Source: Streptomyces sp. Ncost-T10-10d
GTDB lineage: Bacteria > Actinomycetota > Actinomycetes > Streptomycetales > Streptomycetaceae
Reading direction: 5' to 3'
Assembly (NCBI RefSeq): GCF_900091955.1
Contig: NZ_FMDF01000218.1
Span: 121,647-185,646, forward strand
DNA length: 64,000 nt
A program made the position numbers and the translations under genes. The notes under the pieces were generated by a model that was not told the DNA's origin, did no database searches, and saw nothing but the letters and a program-made list of their open reading frames with translations. Positions 7,921 to 15,651 of this stretch are shown one piece after another; within the stretch, counting starts at the first letter, position 1, and each line of letters starts with the position of its first letter.

Positions 7921-9573
7921 TCAGCCCTTGCTGACCGCCGCCAGGATCTCCGGGAGCCGGTTCGCCGTTCGGGGAGCGGCGAGCCTCAGCCCCGCCCAGG
8001 AGATCAGCGCCCCGTACACCGCCCCCGCGGGCAGCAGCAGCCACAGCCACTGCTCCATGTCGGCGATATACAGCCAGATCGTCGCCACGATCACGGGTGC
8101 GCAGAGCAGCGCCGACGAGATCATGCCGCCGAAGATCGAGATCCAGGCGAGCCCGGCCTGCCCCGGTGCCACGTTCTTGAACGCCCCGTCCTGCGGGATC
8201 GAGTACGGGAAGTTCGCCGATGCCACCGCACCCGTCGCCAGCATCGCACCCAGCATGGCGAACGACAGCCCCATGACCCCCGGCAGCGCATCCCAGTCGC
8301 CGAGGATCGCTGCCGTCACCACTGTCACCGCAATCGTGTACGGCAGTGTGATCAACAGCAACGCCAGAGCCCGCGCCCGCAGTTCGAGGTATGCGTCCCG
8401 GGTGGAGGAGATGGTCTGTGCCACCATCCAGAACGCGGAGGTGTCCTGCCCGAACTGGTTGTACATCTGCATGCCGAGCATCCCGGCGGCGAAGCAGGCG
8501 AAGTAGAGAGAGCCGGTGCCCTGCAACGCGTTGAGCATCGGCACGATCAGTCCGATCGCCAGCGCCGTGACCCAGGCGGCCTTGGTCTTCGGGTCGCGTG
8601 CGATGTACCGCAGACTGCGCTCCATCACGGGGCCCGTACGCCCCTGGGGCAGCAGTGCGGAGAGTGTGGAGCCGCCCTTGCCGGCCTTCTCGCGGTTCGG
8701 CCCGGCAGCCGCCAGGGTCGAACCGTCCGGGGTCGTCATCAGCTTCACCAGGCTCCGCTGCCACAGCCACAACAGCGCGAGCAGCGCAGCCACGGACAGC
8801 AGCAGCTGTACGGCGGCCTGCCCGTACGAGCCCCGGGACGCCGAGTCAACCGCCCCGATCGCCGAGGCGGGCGGCAGCCAGCGCACCACGTCCGCGACCG
8901 GATCGAGGGTGGAGAGTCCGCCCGCCCGGCCGAGCCGTTGCGCACCGAAGTTGACGACCTGGAAGCCCACCGCGATCAAGAGCCCGCTGAGCACCGCGAG
9001 ATCGCGGCCCTTGCGTGAGGTCAGCAGCCGGGTGTTGGCCGTGGCCACGGCCCGTGTCAGCGCGACGCACACCAGCAGAGTGAGCGGCGCGGCCACGACG
9101 GCGAACACCGCACCGGCCGTCCCCTGCGCCACCGCGATCACCGAGCCGGCCGCCAGACAGAGCGTGAACAGCGGACCGATCCCGACCAGTGACGCCATCA
9201 GCAGCGCAGCGATCAGCGGGCGCGGCCGCAACGGCAGCATCACCAGACGGCTCGGGTCGAGGGTTTCGTCACCGCTGGGGAAGAACAGCGGCAGCACGGT
9301 CCAGCCGACCGCCAGCACCCCGGCGAGCAGGACGACGAGGGAGTCGGCATGGGCGTTCCCCCGCAGCGCGATCAGCGCGATCAGCTGGCCCGCGGCGATC
9401 AGCAGGGCGAGGGCGACGGAGGTGATGTACGCGGCCCGTCGGCCGGCCGACTGCCGCAGCCCATTGCGCACCAGGGTGAGCTTGAGCCGTACGAACACGG
9501 GGACGAGCCCCTCGCCGCTGCTCGTGCTGTCCCGGCCGGGGGCGGTTCCCGCAGGGGCGTCGAGCACGCTCAT
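7921..9573 (-). CDS. ABC-2-like transporter permease
   Basis: A 550-residue integral membrane protein with about a dozen hydrophobic segments, for example ITSVALALLIAAGQLIALIAL, VVLLAGVLAVGWTVLPLFF, LLMASLVGIGPLFTLCLAAG and WLWLLLPAGAVYGALISW. It has a soluble N-terminus of about 40 residues and ends in a short cytoplasmic tail. Its start ATG overlaps the TGA of the ATPase gene (ATGA), so the two form one exporter. Substrate unknown; the large TM count resembles actinobacterial multi-TM ABC exporters of unassigned cargo. Confidence 0.87.
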   Translation of the reverse strand: MSVLDAPAGTAPGRDSTSSGEGLVPVFVRLKLTLVRNGLRQSAGRRAAYITSVALALLIAAGQLIALIALRGNAHADSLVVLLAGVLAVGWTVLPLFFPSGDETLDPSRLVMLPLRPRPLIAALLMASLVGIGPLFTLCLAAGSVIAVAQGTAGAVFAVVAAPLTLLVCVALTRAVATANTRLLTSRKGRDLAVLSGLLIAVGFQVVNFGAQRLGRAGGLSTLDPVADVVRWLPPASAIGAVDSASRGSYGQAAVQLLLSVAALLALLWLWQRSLVKLMTTPDGSTLAAAGPNREKAGKGGSTLSALLPQGRTGPVMERSLRYIARDPKTKAAWVTALAIGLIVPMLNALQGTGSLYFACFAAGMLGMQMYNQFGQDTSAFWMVAQTISSTRDAYLELRARALALLLITLPYTIAVTVVTAAILGDWDALPGVMGLSFAMLGAMLATGAVASANFPYSIPQDGAFKNVAPGQAGLAWISIFGGMISSALLCAPVIVATIWLYIADMEQWLWLLLPAGAVYGALISWAGLRLAAPRTANRLPEILAAVSKG

Positions 9574-10409
9574 CGGTCGCCGCCCAGCCAGTCCAGGGAC
9601 TCGCCGGTGGTCCGGGAGCCCGCGCCGACGAGTTCGAGGAAGGCGTTCTGCAGCGAGGACGCCTCGCCGCGCACCTGGGCCAGGGTGCCCTGGGCCCGGA
9701 TCGTTCCGGCGGCCATGACGGCCACCCAGTCGCAGAGGGACTCCACGAGCTCCATCACATGGCTGGAGAAGACGACGGTCGCCCCCGAGCGGGTGTACCG
9801 CTCCAGGACCTCACGGATGGTCTGTGCCGACACCGGGTCGACGCCCTCGAACGGCTCGTCCAGGAAGAGCACTTCGGGGTTGTGCAGCAGTGCGGCGGCG
9901 AGTCCGATCTTCTTCCGCATACCGGTCGAGTAGTCGACGACCAGTTTGTGCTGGGAGCCCGCCAGATCGAGTACATCGAGCAGCTGGGTGGCCCGTTTGT
10001 CGACCTCGGTGCCCGGCAGTCCGCGCAATCGTCCGGTGTACGCGAGAAGTTCGCGCCCCGAGAGGCGTTCGAAGAGCCGCAGCCCCTCCGGGAGCACACC
10101 GATCCTGGACTTCACCTCGACCGGGTCGCGCCACACGTCATGACCGCCGACCTCGATCAGTCCCTGGTCGGGGCGGAGCAGTCCGGTGATCATCGACAGA
10201 GTGGTGGTCTTGCCCGCTCCGTTGGGCCCCACGAGACCGATGAACTTGCCTGCGGGCAGCTCCAGATCGATCCCGGCGACCGCGGTCTGTTCGCCGAACC
10301 GCTTCCACAGCCCCTGTACGCGAACGGCGGGCGGCGCCGTCGGCACTCCGCCCGCCTCTCCCGCTTCCCCCGGCCGCGCTGCTCTGTCGGTCTCTGTCCG
10401 GTCCTGCAT
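9570..10409 (-). CDS. ABC transporter ATP-binding protein
   Basis: A 279-residue ATPase with Walker A GPNGAGKTTT, the ABC signature YSTGMRKKIGLAAALL, Walker B VLFLDEPFEGVDPVSA and switch His in FSSHVMELVE. The EGVDPVSA form is typical of CcmA/NatA-type ABC-2 exporters. A 30-residue acidic/Ala-rich extension precedes the ATPase core. The start at 10409 has GAAAGG eight bases upstream; the longer open frame to 10523 runs into the IS607-type element. It is read in the same direction as tnpA-tnpB and starts only 46 bp from the tnpB stop, so read-through from the transposon is possible. Confidence 0.92.
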   Translation of the reverse strand: MQDRTETDRAARPGEAGEAGGVPTAPPAVRVQGLWKRFGEQTAVAGIDLELPAGKFIGLVGPNGAGKTTTLSMITGLLRPDQGLIEVGGHDVWRDPVEVKSRIGVLPEGLRLFERLSGRELLAYTGRLRGLPGTEVDKRATQLLDVLDLAGSQHKLVVDYSTGMRKKIGLAAALLHNPEVLFLDEPFEGVDPVSAQTIREVLERYTRSGATVVFSSHVMELVESLCDWVAVMAAGTIRAQGTLAQVRGEASSLQNAFLELVGAGSRTTGESLDWLGGDR

Positions 10410-10444
10410 GATGTAAGCCTTTCGGTGTCCCCGTGTATGCGGAC

Positions 10445-10600
10445 AGCGTCTCTGATCAGCTAAGCGATCCCATGCGAGACATAGTGTCTGACGTGGGATC
10501 TGCCCACCTGGGTGGGGAAGCATGAGCGTGGAGATGGAATCCCGCGCCCAGTGCTGCTCCTCGTGGCCGGTGGCCGGTGGTGGGTGTGCTGGTCGTGATC
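10445..10600 (-). ncRNA. Candidate omega-RNA region at the tnpB 3' end
   Basis: TnpB proteins use an omega-RNA encoded over the 3' part of tnpB and the right end. Two hairpins are visible: arms CCCAC/GTGGG at 10503-10516, and a nested stem with GATCCCA/TGGGATC arms (10466-10472, 10494-10500) enclosing AGACA/TGTCT. Both are in the last ~50 bases of the tnpB frame. The guide would then come from DNA just beyond, in the leader of the ABC ATPase gene. Exact ends are unknown. Confidence 0.35.
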
Positions 10601-12417
10601 ACGCTCTGGTGCCGGTGGGCTGCGCGGGGCAGCGGGGTCCGGTCCGTTGGTGCGTGTCCCTCCGGACGCTGGCCAGCGGGGCCGCACAGGCGGGCTGCTG
10701 GGGAGGGAACCTTGCGTCGCCTGGGCGCGAGGTGGTTGGTTCGTGGCCGGGTGGGTCCGGTCTTCGACCGGTCCTTCCGGCTGATCGGGACGGTCGTGAT
10801 GATGGCCTTGGCTTCGAGCTTGTTGACCACAGCGCGGATCACCATGGCGCCGATGGCGCGGTCCGTGACGGTCTTGGTCTGGTGGGTGAGTCCGCGTGCT
10901 GCGATACGGCGCCAGGCGCCCTGGTCGCGGTCGCCCTGCCAACCGCAGGACTGGTTGGGGCAGATGGCCCACTTCCAGCCGGACACGGTGGGGCGGTCGG
11001 GGGCCTTGCGGTGCCTGAGCGGTGTCAAGCAGTGCGGGCAGTGCCTGGAGGTGTTGCGCGGCGGCACGGTGACCACGGCGATACCGGTCTCGGCGGCGAG
11101 ATGACGCATGCGGACGACGATCTGCCCGCGCACGGTCTGCGACATGCGGGTGTTGTGGGTGCGGCCCATGCCGCCCGCTTCCATCGACCGCAGGTCTTCC
11201 AGGTAGATGACTGTTGCTCCGGCAGTGATGGCCTGGTCGACAGCCCAGCGGGCAGCACTCCAGGCCAGTGCTTCGTTGAGGTTGGAGCGGCGCTCACAGA
11301 CGCGCTGGATCTCCTCGGCCAGCAGTGCCGCCTTCCCGTCCAAGGCGGGGTCAGCGAGTCGGGCGTAGTGGTCGGTCTTGACGTGCAGCCGCTCGGAGAT
11401 GCGGCGGAGCCGGCACTGCTTGGCGAGTACCCCGGCGGCGCGGAACTGGGCTCCCGCTCCGAGGGCGGTGATGCGGCCATCCTGGTGGAGTTGGGCAGTG
11501 CCCGCACTGAGAAGGGTGTTCAGGCCCCAGTCCACGCCCAACGCCACGGTGTGGCCGGTGCGGCGGGTCTTGGGAACGGGGTAGGTGTAGGCGAGGTCGG
11601 CGCGCACTTTGTCGCGCACGATCCGCAAAGTGGGCAGGTGCAGCACGGCGTTCGCCGGAATCGTCGGCGGCAGGGTGACGGGGCAGGCCACCCACGTCCA
11701 GTCCGCGTACTTCTGCGGGTCGGGCCGGGTGGGGAGCTGCAAGCGCAGCAGCGCCCGCTGCCCGTCGTCGGATCGTTCGATGGTGGCCTGCTGCCCGTCA
11801 CATGCGGACAGCAGCAGCATGCGGGCCACACGCGAAGTGGACTCCAGCTCGAACAGGTGGGCTGGGAGACGGCCGTGCTTGCGCAGATACGCGGCGATCT
11901 GGCGGGTGCGGGACCGGATGATGCTGGACGGCAGATGTTCGCCGCCCGGTATCGCCCCGCGCACCGCCTCCCACTCGTCGGGGGTGCGCTTGGCCGGGTC
12001 GGCAGGCCAGCTCGCCAGGACCCCGGCACACACGTCGGCACGCCACTTCACGGACCGCAGGGACCGCCCGGCGGTCTCTTGGGCCATGCGCACGATCCGG
12101 TCGTTGACCTTCACACCCTCCGGTGCGCAGACGGTCCAGCCCAGGCGGCGCAGCGCCATCCACGCGTTCGACGGCAGCTGCCTTCCCCCGGGGTCCTCAC
12201 CGTAGGCCAGCGTGTCCACGTCGGCGGTGTTCCAGTGCTCGGCCAGCAGCGCTTCGGTCATGCCCGCCACGAGGTCGGCACACCAGCCCACCCGTTCCGC
12301 CAGAGCAGCGGAGGTGAGGACTTCGCCGGTCTTTTCGTCCACGCCCGACCGGACGAGGGCGCGGACACAGGCGGTGCGGGAGGTCTCGCCGTCGGCGAGG
12401 GGCAGTTTTCGGCTCAC
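10456..12417 (-). CDS. tnpB: TnpB, RNA-guided nuclease of an IS607-type element
   Basis: From GTG 12417 (GTGA overlap with tnpA) this is a 653-residue TnpB, much longer than the usual 370-450. The RuvC triad is intact: Asp296 in LGVDWGLNTLL, Glu407 in VIYLEDLRS, and Asp496 in WQGDRDQGAW. The zinc ribbon between the last two has Cys460/463 (HCPHC) and Cys486/491 (CPNQSC). Extra length comes from a ~290-residue N-terminal half before RuvC-I and a ~110-residue Pro/Arg/His-rich tail that overlaps the putative omega-RNA. It should be catalytically competent. An ATG at 12441 gives an 8-residue longer form. Confidence 0.92.
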   Translation of the reverse strand: MSRKLPLADGETSRTACVRALVRSGVDEKTGEVLTSAALAERVGWCADLVAGMTEALLAEHWNTADVDTLAYGEDPGGRQLPSNAWMALRRLGWTVCAPEGVKVNDRIVRMAQETAGRSLRSVKWRADVCAGVLASWPADPAKRTPDEWEAVRGAIPGGEHLPSSIIRSRTRQIAAYLRKHGRLPAHLFELESTSRVARMLLLSACDGQQATIERSDDGQRALLRLQLPTRPDPQKYADWTWVACPVTLPPTIPANAVLHLPTLRIVRDKVRADLAYTYPVPKTRRTGHTVALGVDWGLNTLLSAGTAQLHQDGRITALGAGAQFRAAGVLAKQCRLRRISERLHVKTDHYARLADPALDGKAALLAEEIQRVCERRSNLNEALAWSAARWAVDQAITAGATVIYLEDLRSMEAGGMGRTHNTRMSQTVRGQIVVRMRHLAAETGIAVVTVPPRNTSRHCPHCLTPLRHRKAPDRPTVSGWKWAICPNQSCGWQGDRDQGAWRRIAARGLTHQTKTVTDRAIGAMVIRAVVNKLEAKAIITTVPISRKDRSKTGPTRPRTNHLAPRRRKVPSPAARLCGPAGQRPEGHAPTDRTPLPRAAHRHQSVITTSTPTTGHRPRGAALGAGFHLHAHASPPRWADPTSDTMSRMGSLS

Positions 12418-13040
12418 GAGGCCCTGCCCTCGTTGCTGCACTGGCCGGACTCGACCAGTAGCCGCTTGCGGTTCTCTGCACTGCGCATCCCGTACAGCCG
12501 CCCGGCGAACGTGGTGACCAGAGCGATGAAGTCCTCCAGCAGCTCATCCCGGCCGCCGAGCTTCTTCGGGTGCAGCACCTCCACGGTGACGCCGTACACG
12601 GCGAACAGGCGCTTGAGCCAGCCGACCCCGAACCTCGCGAGCCGGTCCTCGTGCGTCACCCGGACCACGGTCACGGAGCCGTCCGACACCATCGCCAACA
12701 CCCGGTTCAGACCGGGGCGGTTCTCCTTCAGGCCAGAGCCACGGTCCCGGACGACCTTGACGATCTCTCCGGCAGAGGTGGCCCGAAGCTCCTGCTCCTG
12801 GGTTTCCAGAGAGGACTCCTGCCCCAAGGAGCCGGAGACGCGCACATACAGAACCTCCCGACGGGGGTGGGAGGATGCGGAGGCGCTGCCGCGCTTCATG
12901 TTCTCCACATCGATCGAGGAGAACCGGCGCTCACGACCAACCCACGTGAACGGGATCTTGCCGTCGATGGCCCACTGGCGAAGCGTCATCGGGTGTATCC
13001 CGAGACGCTTCGCAGCCTTGGACATGCGCAGCAACTCCAT
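12414..13040 (-). CDS. tnpA: IS607-family serine recombinase (TnpA)
   Basis: A 208-residue transposase with the two expected parts: an N-terminal MerR-like HTH (LLRMSKAAKRLGIHPMTLRQW...IPFTWVGRERRF) and a serine-resolvase catalytic domain starting at VLYVRVSG, where the Ser of RVS is the nucleophile. Further resolvase signatures are the SLETQEQEL segment, RGSGLKENRPGL, and DRLARFG. Length and motifs are all normal, so the protein looks active. It would recombine a circular intermediate into GG sites. Confidence 0.95.
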   Translation of the reverse strand: MELLRMSKAAKRLGIHPMTLRQWAIDGKIPFTWVGRERRFSSIDVENMKRGSASASSHPRREVLYVRVSGSLGQESSLETQEQELRATSAGEIVKVVRDRGSGLKENRPGLNRVLAMVSDGSVTVVRVTHEDRLARFGVGWLKRLFAVYGVTVEVLHPKKLGGRDELLEDFIALVTTFAGRLYGMRSAENRKRLLVESGQCSNEGRAS

Positions 13041-13107
13041 GCACGCAACTATATATGCACAACGCTAGGGATAACTAACGAAGTTGATGAGCCTACGAAA
13101 GGGCACC

Positions 13108-13764
13108 TCAGGAACGGCGTGCTCGTGCGTCGGCTGCTTCCCTCGCACAGGCGTAGGCGAGCGGGTCGATGAGCTCCTCCGCGTCCGGCAGCCACCGGTT
13201 GGAGGCGGTGGGACGGCGGGCCCACTGCACCGCCCCGCGTCCGCCGACCCGGGTCGGCGGCCCCGTCACGTAGTGGCCGTCGCCGCGGCCGACGAGGTCG
13301 ATCGCGGCTGCCCGCCAGCCCGACTTCCTTACCAGATCGTCCACATCGGCCGCCGTGCCCGGCAGGACGAAGAAGAACATCCGCCGGTCGGGGGCGCGGG
13401 TGACGGGCCCGAGCGGTACGTCCATCCGCTCCATCCGGGCCAGGGCGAGGAAGCCGGCGGACTCCGGTACGTCGATCGCGTCGAAGGAGCGACCGGTGGG
13501 CAACAGGATCGACGCCCTGGAGTGTTCGGACCACATCCGGCGGGCCGCGGCACCGCTGCCGGTCGCCTGTCCCGCCCAGTCGGGTCCGGTGGGGTGCGCG
13601 CCGGGGAAGGCGCAGTCGGCGTCACCGCATGAGCACCGCTCGGCCCCCTCCGCCGCCTCCAGCCAGGTGCCGGGGCACACGTCCCAGTGCTGCTCGTCCG
13701 CGTACCGCACTGCGGCGTCGAGCAGTTGCTCGTTCCGCTGCGGGGGGATCTTCGTGGCTTCCAT
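13108..13764 (-). CDS. Bifunctional DNA primase/polymerase-like domain protein
   Basis: A 218-residue protein with features of the prim-pol (AEP) family widespread in actinomycetes: WDVCPGTWLEA, a Cys cluster CSCGDADCAFPGAHP, the WSEHSRASILLPTG segment, an acidic FDAIDVPE motif resembling the catalytic Asp region, and a C-terminal AIDLVGRGDGHYVTGPPT stretch. No helicase domain is attached, so this is the stand-alone form whose role is unknown. I prefer ATG 13764 (GGAG upstream); an in-frame ATG at 13827 adds a repeated EEPIGV peptide encoded by the tandem repeat described next. Confidence 0.8.
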   Translation of the reverse strand: MEATKIPPQRNEQLLDAAVRYADEQHWDVCPGTWLEAAEGAERCSCGDADCAFPGAHPTGPDWAGQATGSGAAARRMWSEHSRASILLPTGRSFDAIDVPESAGFLALARMERMDVPLGPVTRAPDRRMFFFVLPGTAADVDDLVRKSGWRAAAIDLVGRGDGHYVTGPPTRVGGRGAVQWARRPTASNRWLPDAEELIDPLAYACAREAADARARRS

Positions 13765-13800
13765 GACTCCGATGGGCTCTTCGACTCCGATGGGCTCTTC
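13765..13800. repeat. Perfect tandem 18-bp duplication at a gene start
   Basis: Two identical copies of GACTCCGATGGGCTCTTC (13765-13782 and 13783-13800) abut the ATG of the primase-like gene. Read on the minus strand each copy carries the GGAG ribosome-binding core, so the duplication doubles a candidate Shine-Dalgarno, or, if translation begins upstream, duplicates the peptide EEPIGV. Confidence 0.8.
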
Positions 13801-14053
13801 CACGAACAGCACAACTACCGCCCCCACATGGGGTTACGGGCGCGGCGGGCATGGTCAGGGCTCATCGATCCGGCATGCAGGGCGCATGGATGCACGGGTG
13901 GGGGCGCGCGTGAGGCCGTGTCCGATCGGGCGGGTAGCCAATGAGGGGCAACTCCGGAACGGTCGGCCTCTGTCATATGCCGACATGAATGACAAGGAAC
14001 GCGTCGTACGTGACGAACACGATCTATGTGTGCATTTTCCGTGTATTAGCCGG

Positions 14054-14079
14054 GCAGTGATCCGCTCATGGATCACTGC
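14054..14079. promoter_or_regulatory. Perfect 10-bp-arm palindrome upstream of the NsdA-like gene
   Basis: GCAGTGATCC (14054-14063) and its exact complement (14070-14079) flank a 6-bp spacer, ending 16 bp before the start codon. An A/T-rich promoter-like tract (about 14020-14050) precedes it. Position and symmetry suggest an operator for a dimeric regulator, plausibly the encoded HTH protein itself. Confidence 0.6.
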
Positions 14080-14095
14080 GGCCTCAGGGGGAAAC

Positions 14096-15478
14096 ATGGC
14101 AGCCAGGCCTCTCGTCGCCCGCCAGCCGAACGAACGGCTTCAGGCGCTCATTCAGGAAGCCGGATGCTCCAACGCCGGCCTCGCGCGCCGCGTCAACATG
14201 GTCGGCGCGGAGCGCGGGCTCGATCTGCGTTACGACAAGACCTCCGTGGCCCGTTGGCTGCGTGGACAGCAACCACGCGGCAGGGCATCGGGAATCATCG
14301 CCGAGGCGCTCGGCCGCAAGCTCGGCCGTACGGTCACGATCGACGAGATCGGCATGGCCAACGGAAAGAACCTGGCGTCCGGCGTCGGCCTGCAGTTCGC
14401 CCCGACCGTGATCGGGGCGATCGAGCAGGTCTGTGAGCTGTGGCGCAGTGATGTCGGCCGCCGCGAATTCCTGTCCGGTTCGACGATCGCGTCGTCGGCG
14501 CTGGTCGAGCCCAGCCGCGACTGGCTGATCACCGGCGCCGACCCGCAGGTGGCCCGGGCCGCCGGGGCCCGCGTCGGTACGTCGGACGTGGAGGCGGTAC
14601 GGGCGATGACGGCCGCGCTCGTCGACCTCGACCACCGGTTCGGCAGCGGACATGTGCGGCCGGTCCTGGTGCACTACCTGAACAGCGTGGTCTCCGGGCT
14701 GTTGTCGGGGGCGTACCGCGAATCGGTCGGCCGGCAGCTGTTCGCGGCGGTCGCGCGGCTCACCGAACTCGCCGGGTACATGGCGGTCGACACGGGCCAG
14801 CCGGGGCTCGCCCAGCGCTACTACATCCAGGCGCTGCGCCTGGCGCAGGCGGCGGGCGACCGCGCGTACGGGGGTTACGTACTGGCCGCGTCGATGAGCC
14901 ACCTCGCAGCGCAGCTCGGCAACCCGCGGGAGATCGCCCAGCTGGCCCGGGCCGCCCAGGAGGGCGCGCGCGGGCGTGTCACCCCGCGGGCGGAGGCGAT
15001 GTTCTACGCGGCGGAGGCGCGCGGGCACGCCCTGCTCGGCGACGCCCGCACCTGTCAGGCGGTGACGGGACGGGCGTTGACGGCCATGGAGAGTGCCGAA
15101 CCGGGCACCGGGGACGACCCCGACTGGATCGCCCACTTCGACCACGCCTATCTCGCCGACGAGTTGGCGCACTGCCACCGTGACCTCGGGCAGGCGGAGG
15201 CGGCCGCGCGCCGGGCGAAGGAGTCCCTGGACGGCCACCCGGAGTCCCGGACCCGCCGCCGCGGCATCGGTCTGGTGCTCCTTGCCACGGCCCAGGTCCA
15301 GCTGCGCGAGGTGGAGCAGGCCTGCCACACGGGCACGCGGGCGATGGAGCTGCTGGGCTCGGTGCGCTCCAGCCGGGGAACGGAGTATCTGGACGATCTG
15401 CAGCAGCGACTGATGCCCTACGGGGACGAGCCGGCGGTACGGGAGTTCGGGGCGCGGCTGGAACTCCAGGCGGCGTGA
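14096..15478 (+). CDS. NsdA-like HTH/TPR transcriptional regulator
   Basis: A 460-residue Streptomyces-type regulator. The N-terminal ~75 residues form an HTH region (NERLQALIQEAGCSNAGLARRVN...YDKTSVARWLRGQQPRG). A twin-arginine-like motif RREFLSGSTIASSAL follows at about 123-138, then alpha-helical TPR-like repeats to the end (for example GQPGLAQRYYIQALRLAQAAGD, LGQAEAAARRAKESL). This architecture is that of NsdA/NsdB, negative regulators of sporulation and antibiotic production; which paralogue this is cannot be told here. ATG 14096 has an AGGGGGAAAC ribosome-binding site. A perfect palindrome just upstream suggests autoregulation. Confidence 0.85.
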   Translation: MAARPLVARQPNERLQALIQEAGCSNAGLARRVNMVGAERGLDLRYDKTSVARWLRGQQPRGRASGIIAEALGRKLGRTVTIDEIGMANGKNLASGVGLQFAPTVIGAIEQVCELWRSDVGRREFLSGSTIASSALVEPSRDWLITGADPQVARAAGARVGTSDVEAVRAMTAALVDLDHRFGSGHVRPVLVHYLNSVVSGLLSGAYRESVGRQLFAAVARLTELAGYMAVDTGQPGLAQRYYIQALRLAQAAGDRAYGGYVLAASMSHLAAQLGNPREIAQLARAAQEGARGRVTPRAEAMFYAAEARGHALLGDARTCQAVTGRALTAMESAEPGTGDDPDWIAHFDHAYLADELAHCHRDLGQAEAAARRAKESLDGHPESRTRRRGIGLVLLATAQVQLREVEQACHTGTRAMELLGSVRSSRGTEYLDDLQQRLMPYGDEPAVREFGARLELQAA

Positions 15479-15651
15479 CCGGGGCCCGGCCGACGGAGTG
15501 CGACCGGGCGCCCTCTTAACTGCGTCTTGAGAGCGCTGGGTGTTACAGCACCTGTGAAGGGGTGGTGAGTGACATCACGCGCTTGGCGAAGGGCGGCAAC
15601 CACCCGATAGCGTGAGCCGACGATTCCGTAGGTTTACACGTAGGAGTCCCG

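Larger units (their letters stand above)
10440..13075 (-). mobile_element. IS607-family element (tnpA + tnpB), apparently intact
   Basis: Serine recombinase and TnpB genes overlap by GTGA in the usual IS607 order, and both reading frames are complete. Element ends are not defined by inverted repeats in this family, so the limits are approximate: the left end lies between tnpA (13040) and the primase-like gene (13108), within an A/T-rich stretch near 13045-13075; the right end lies between the tnpB stop (10456) and the ABC ATPase gene. IS607 typically inserts at GG without target duplication. Confidence 0.85.
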
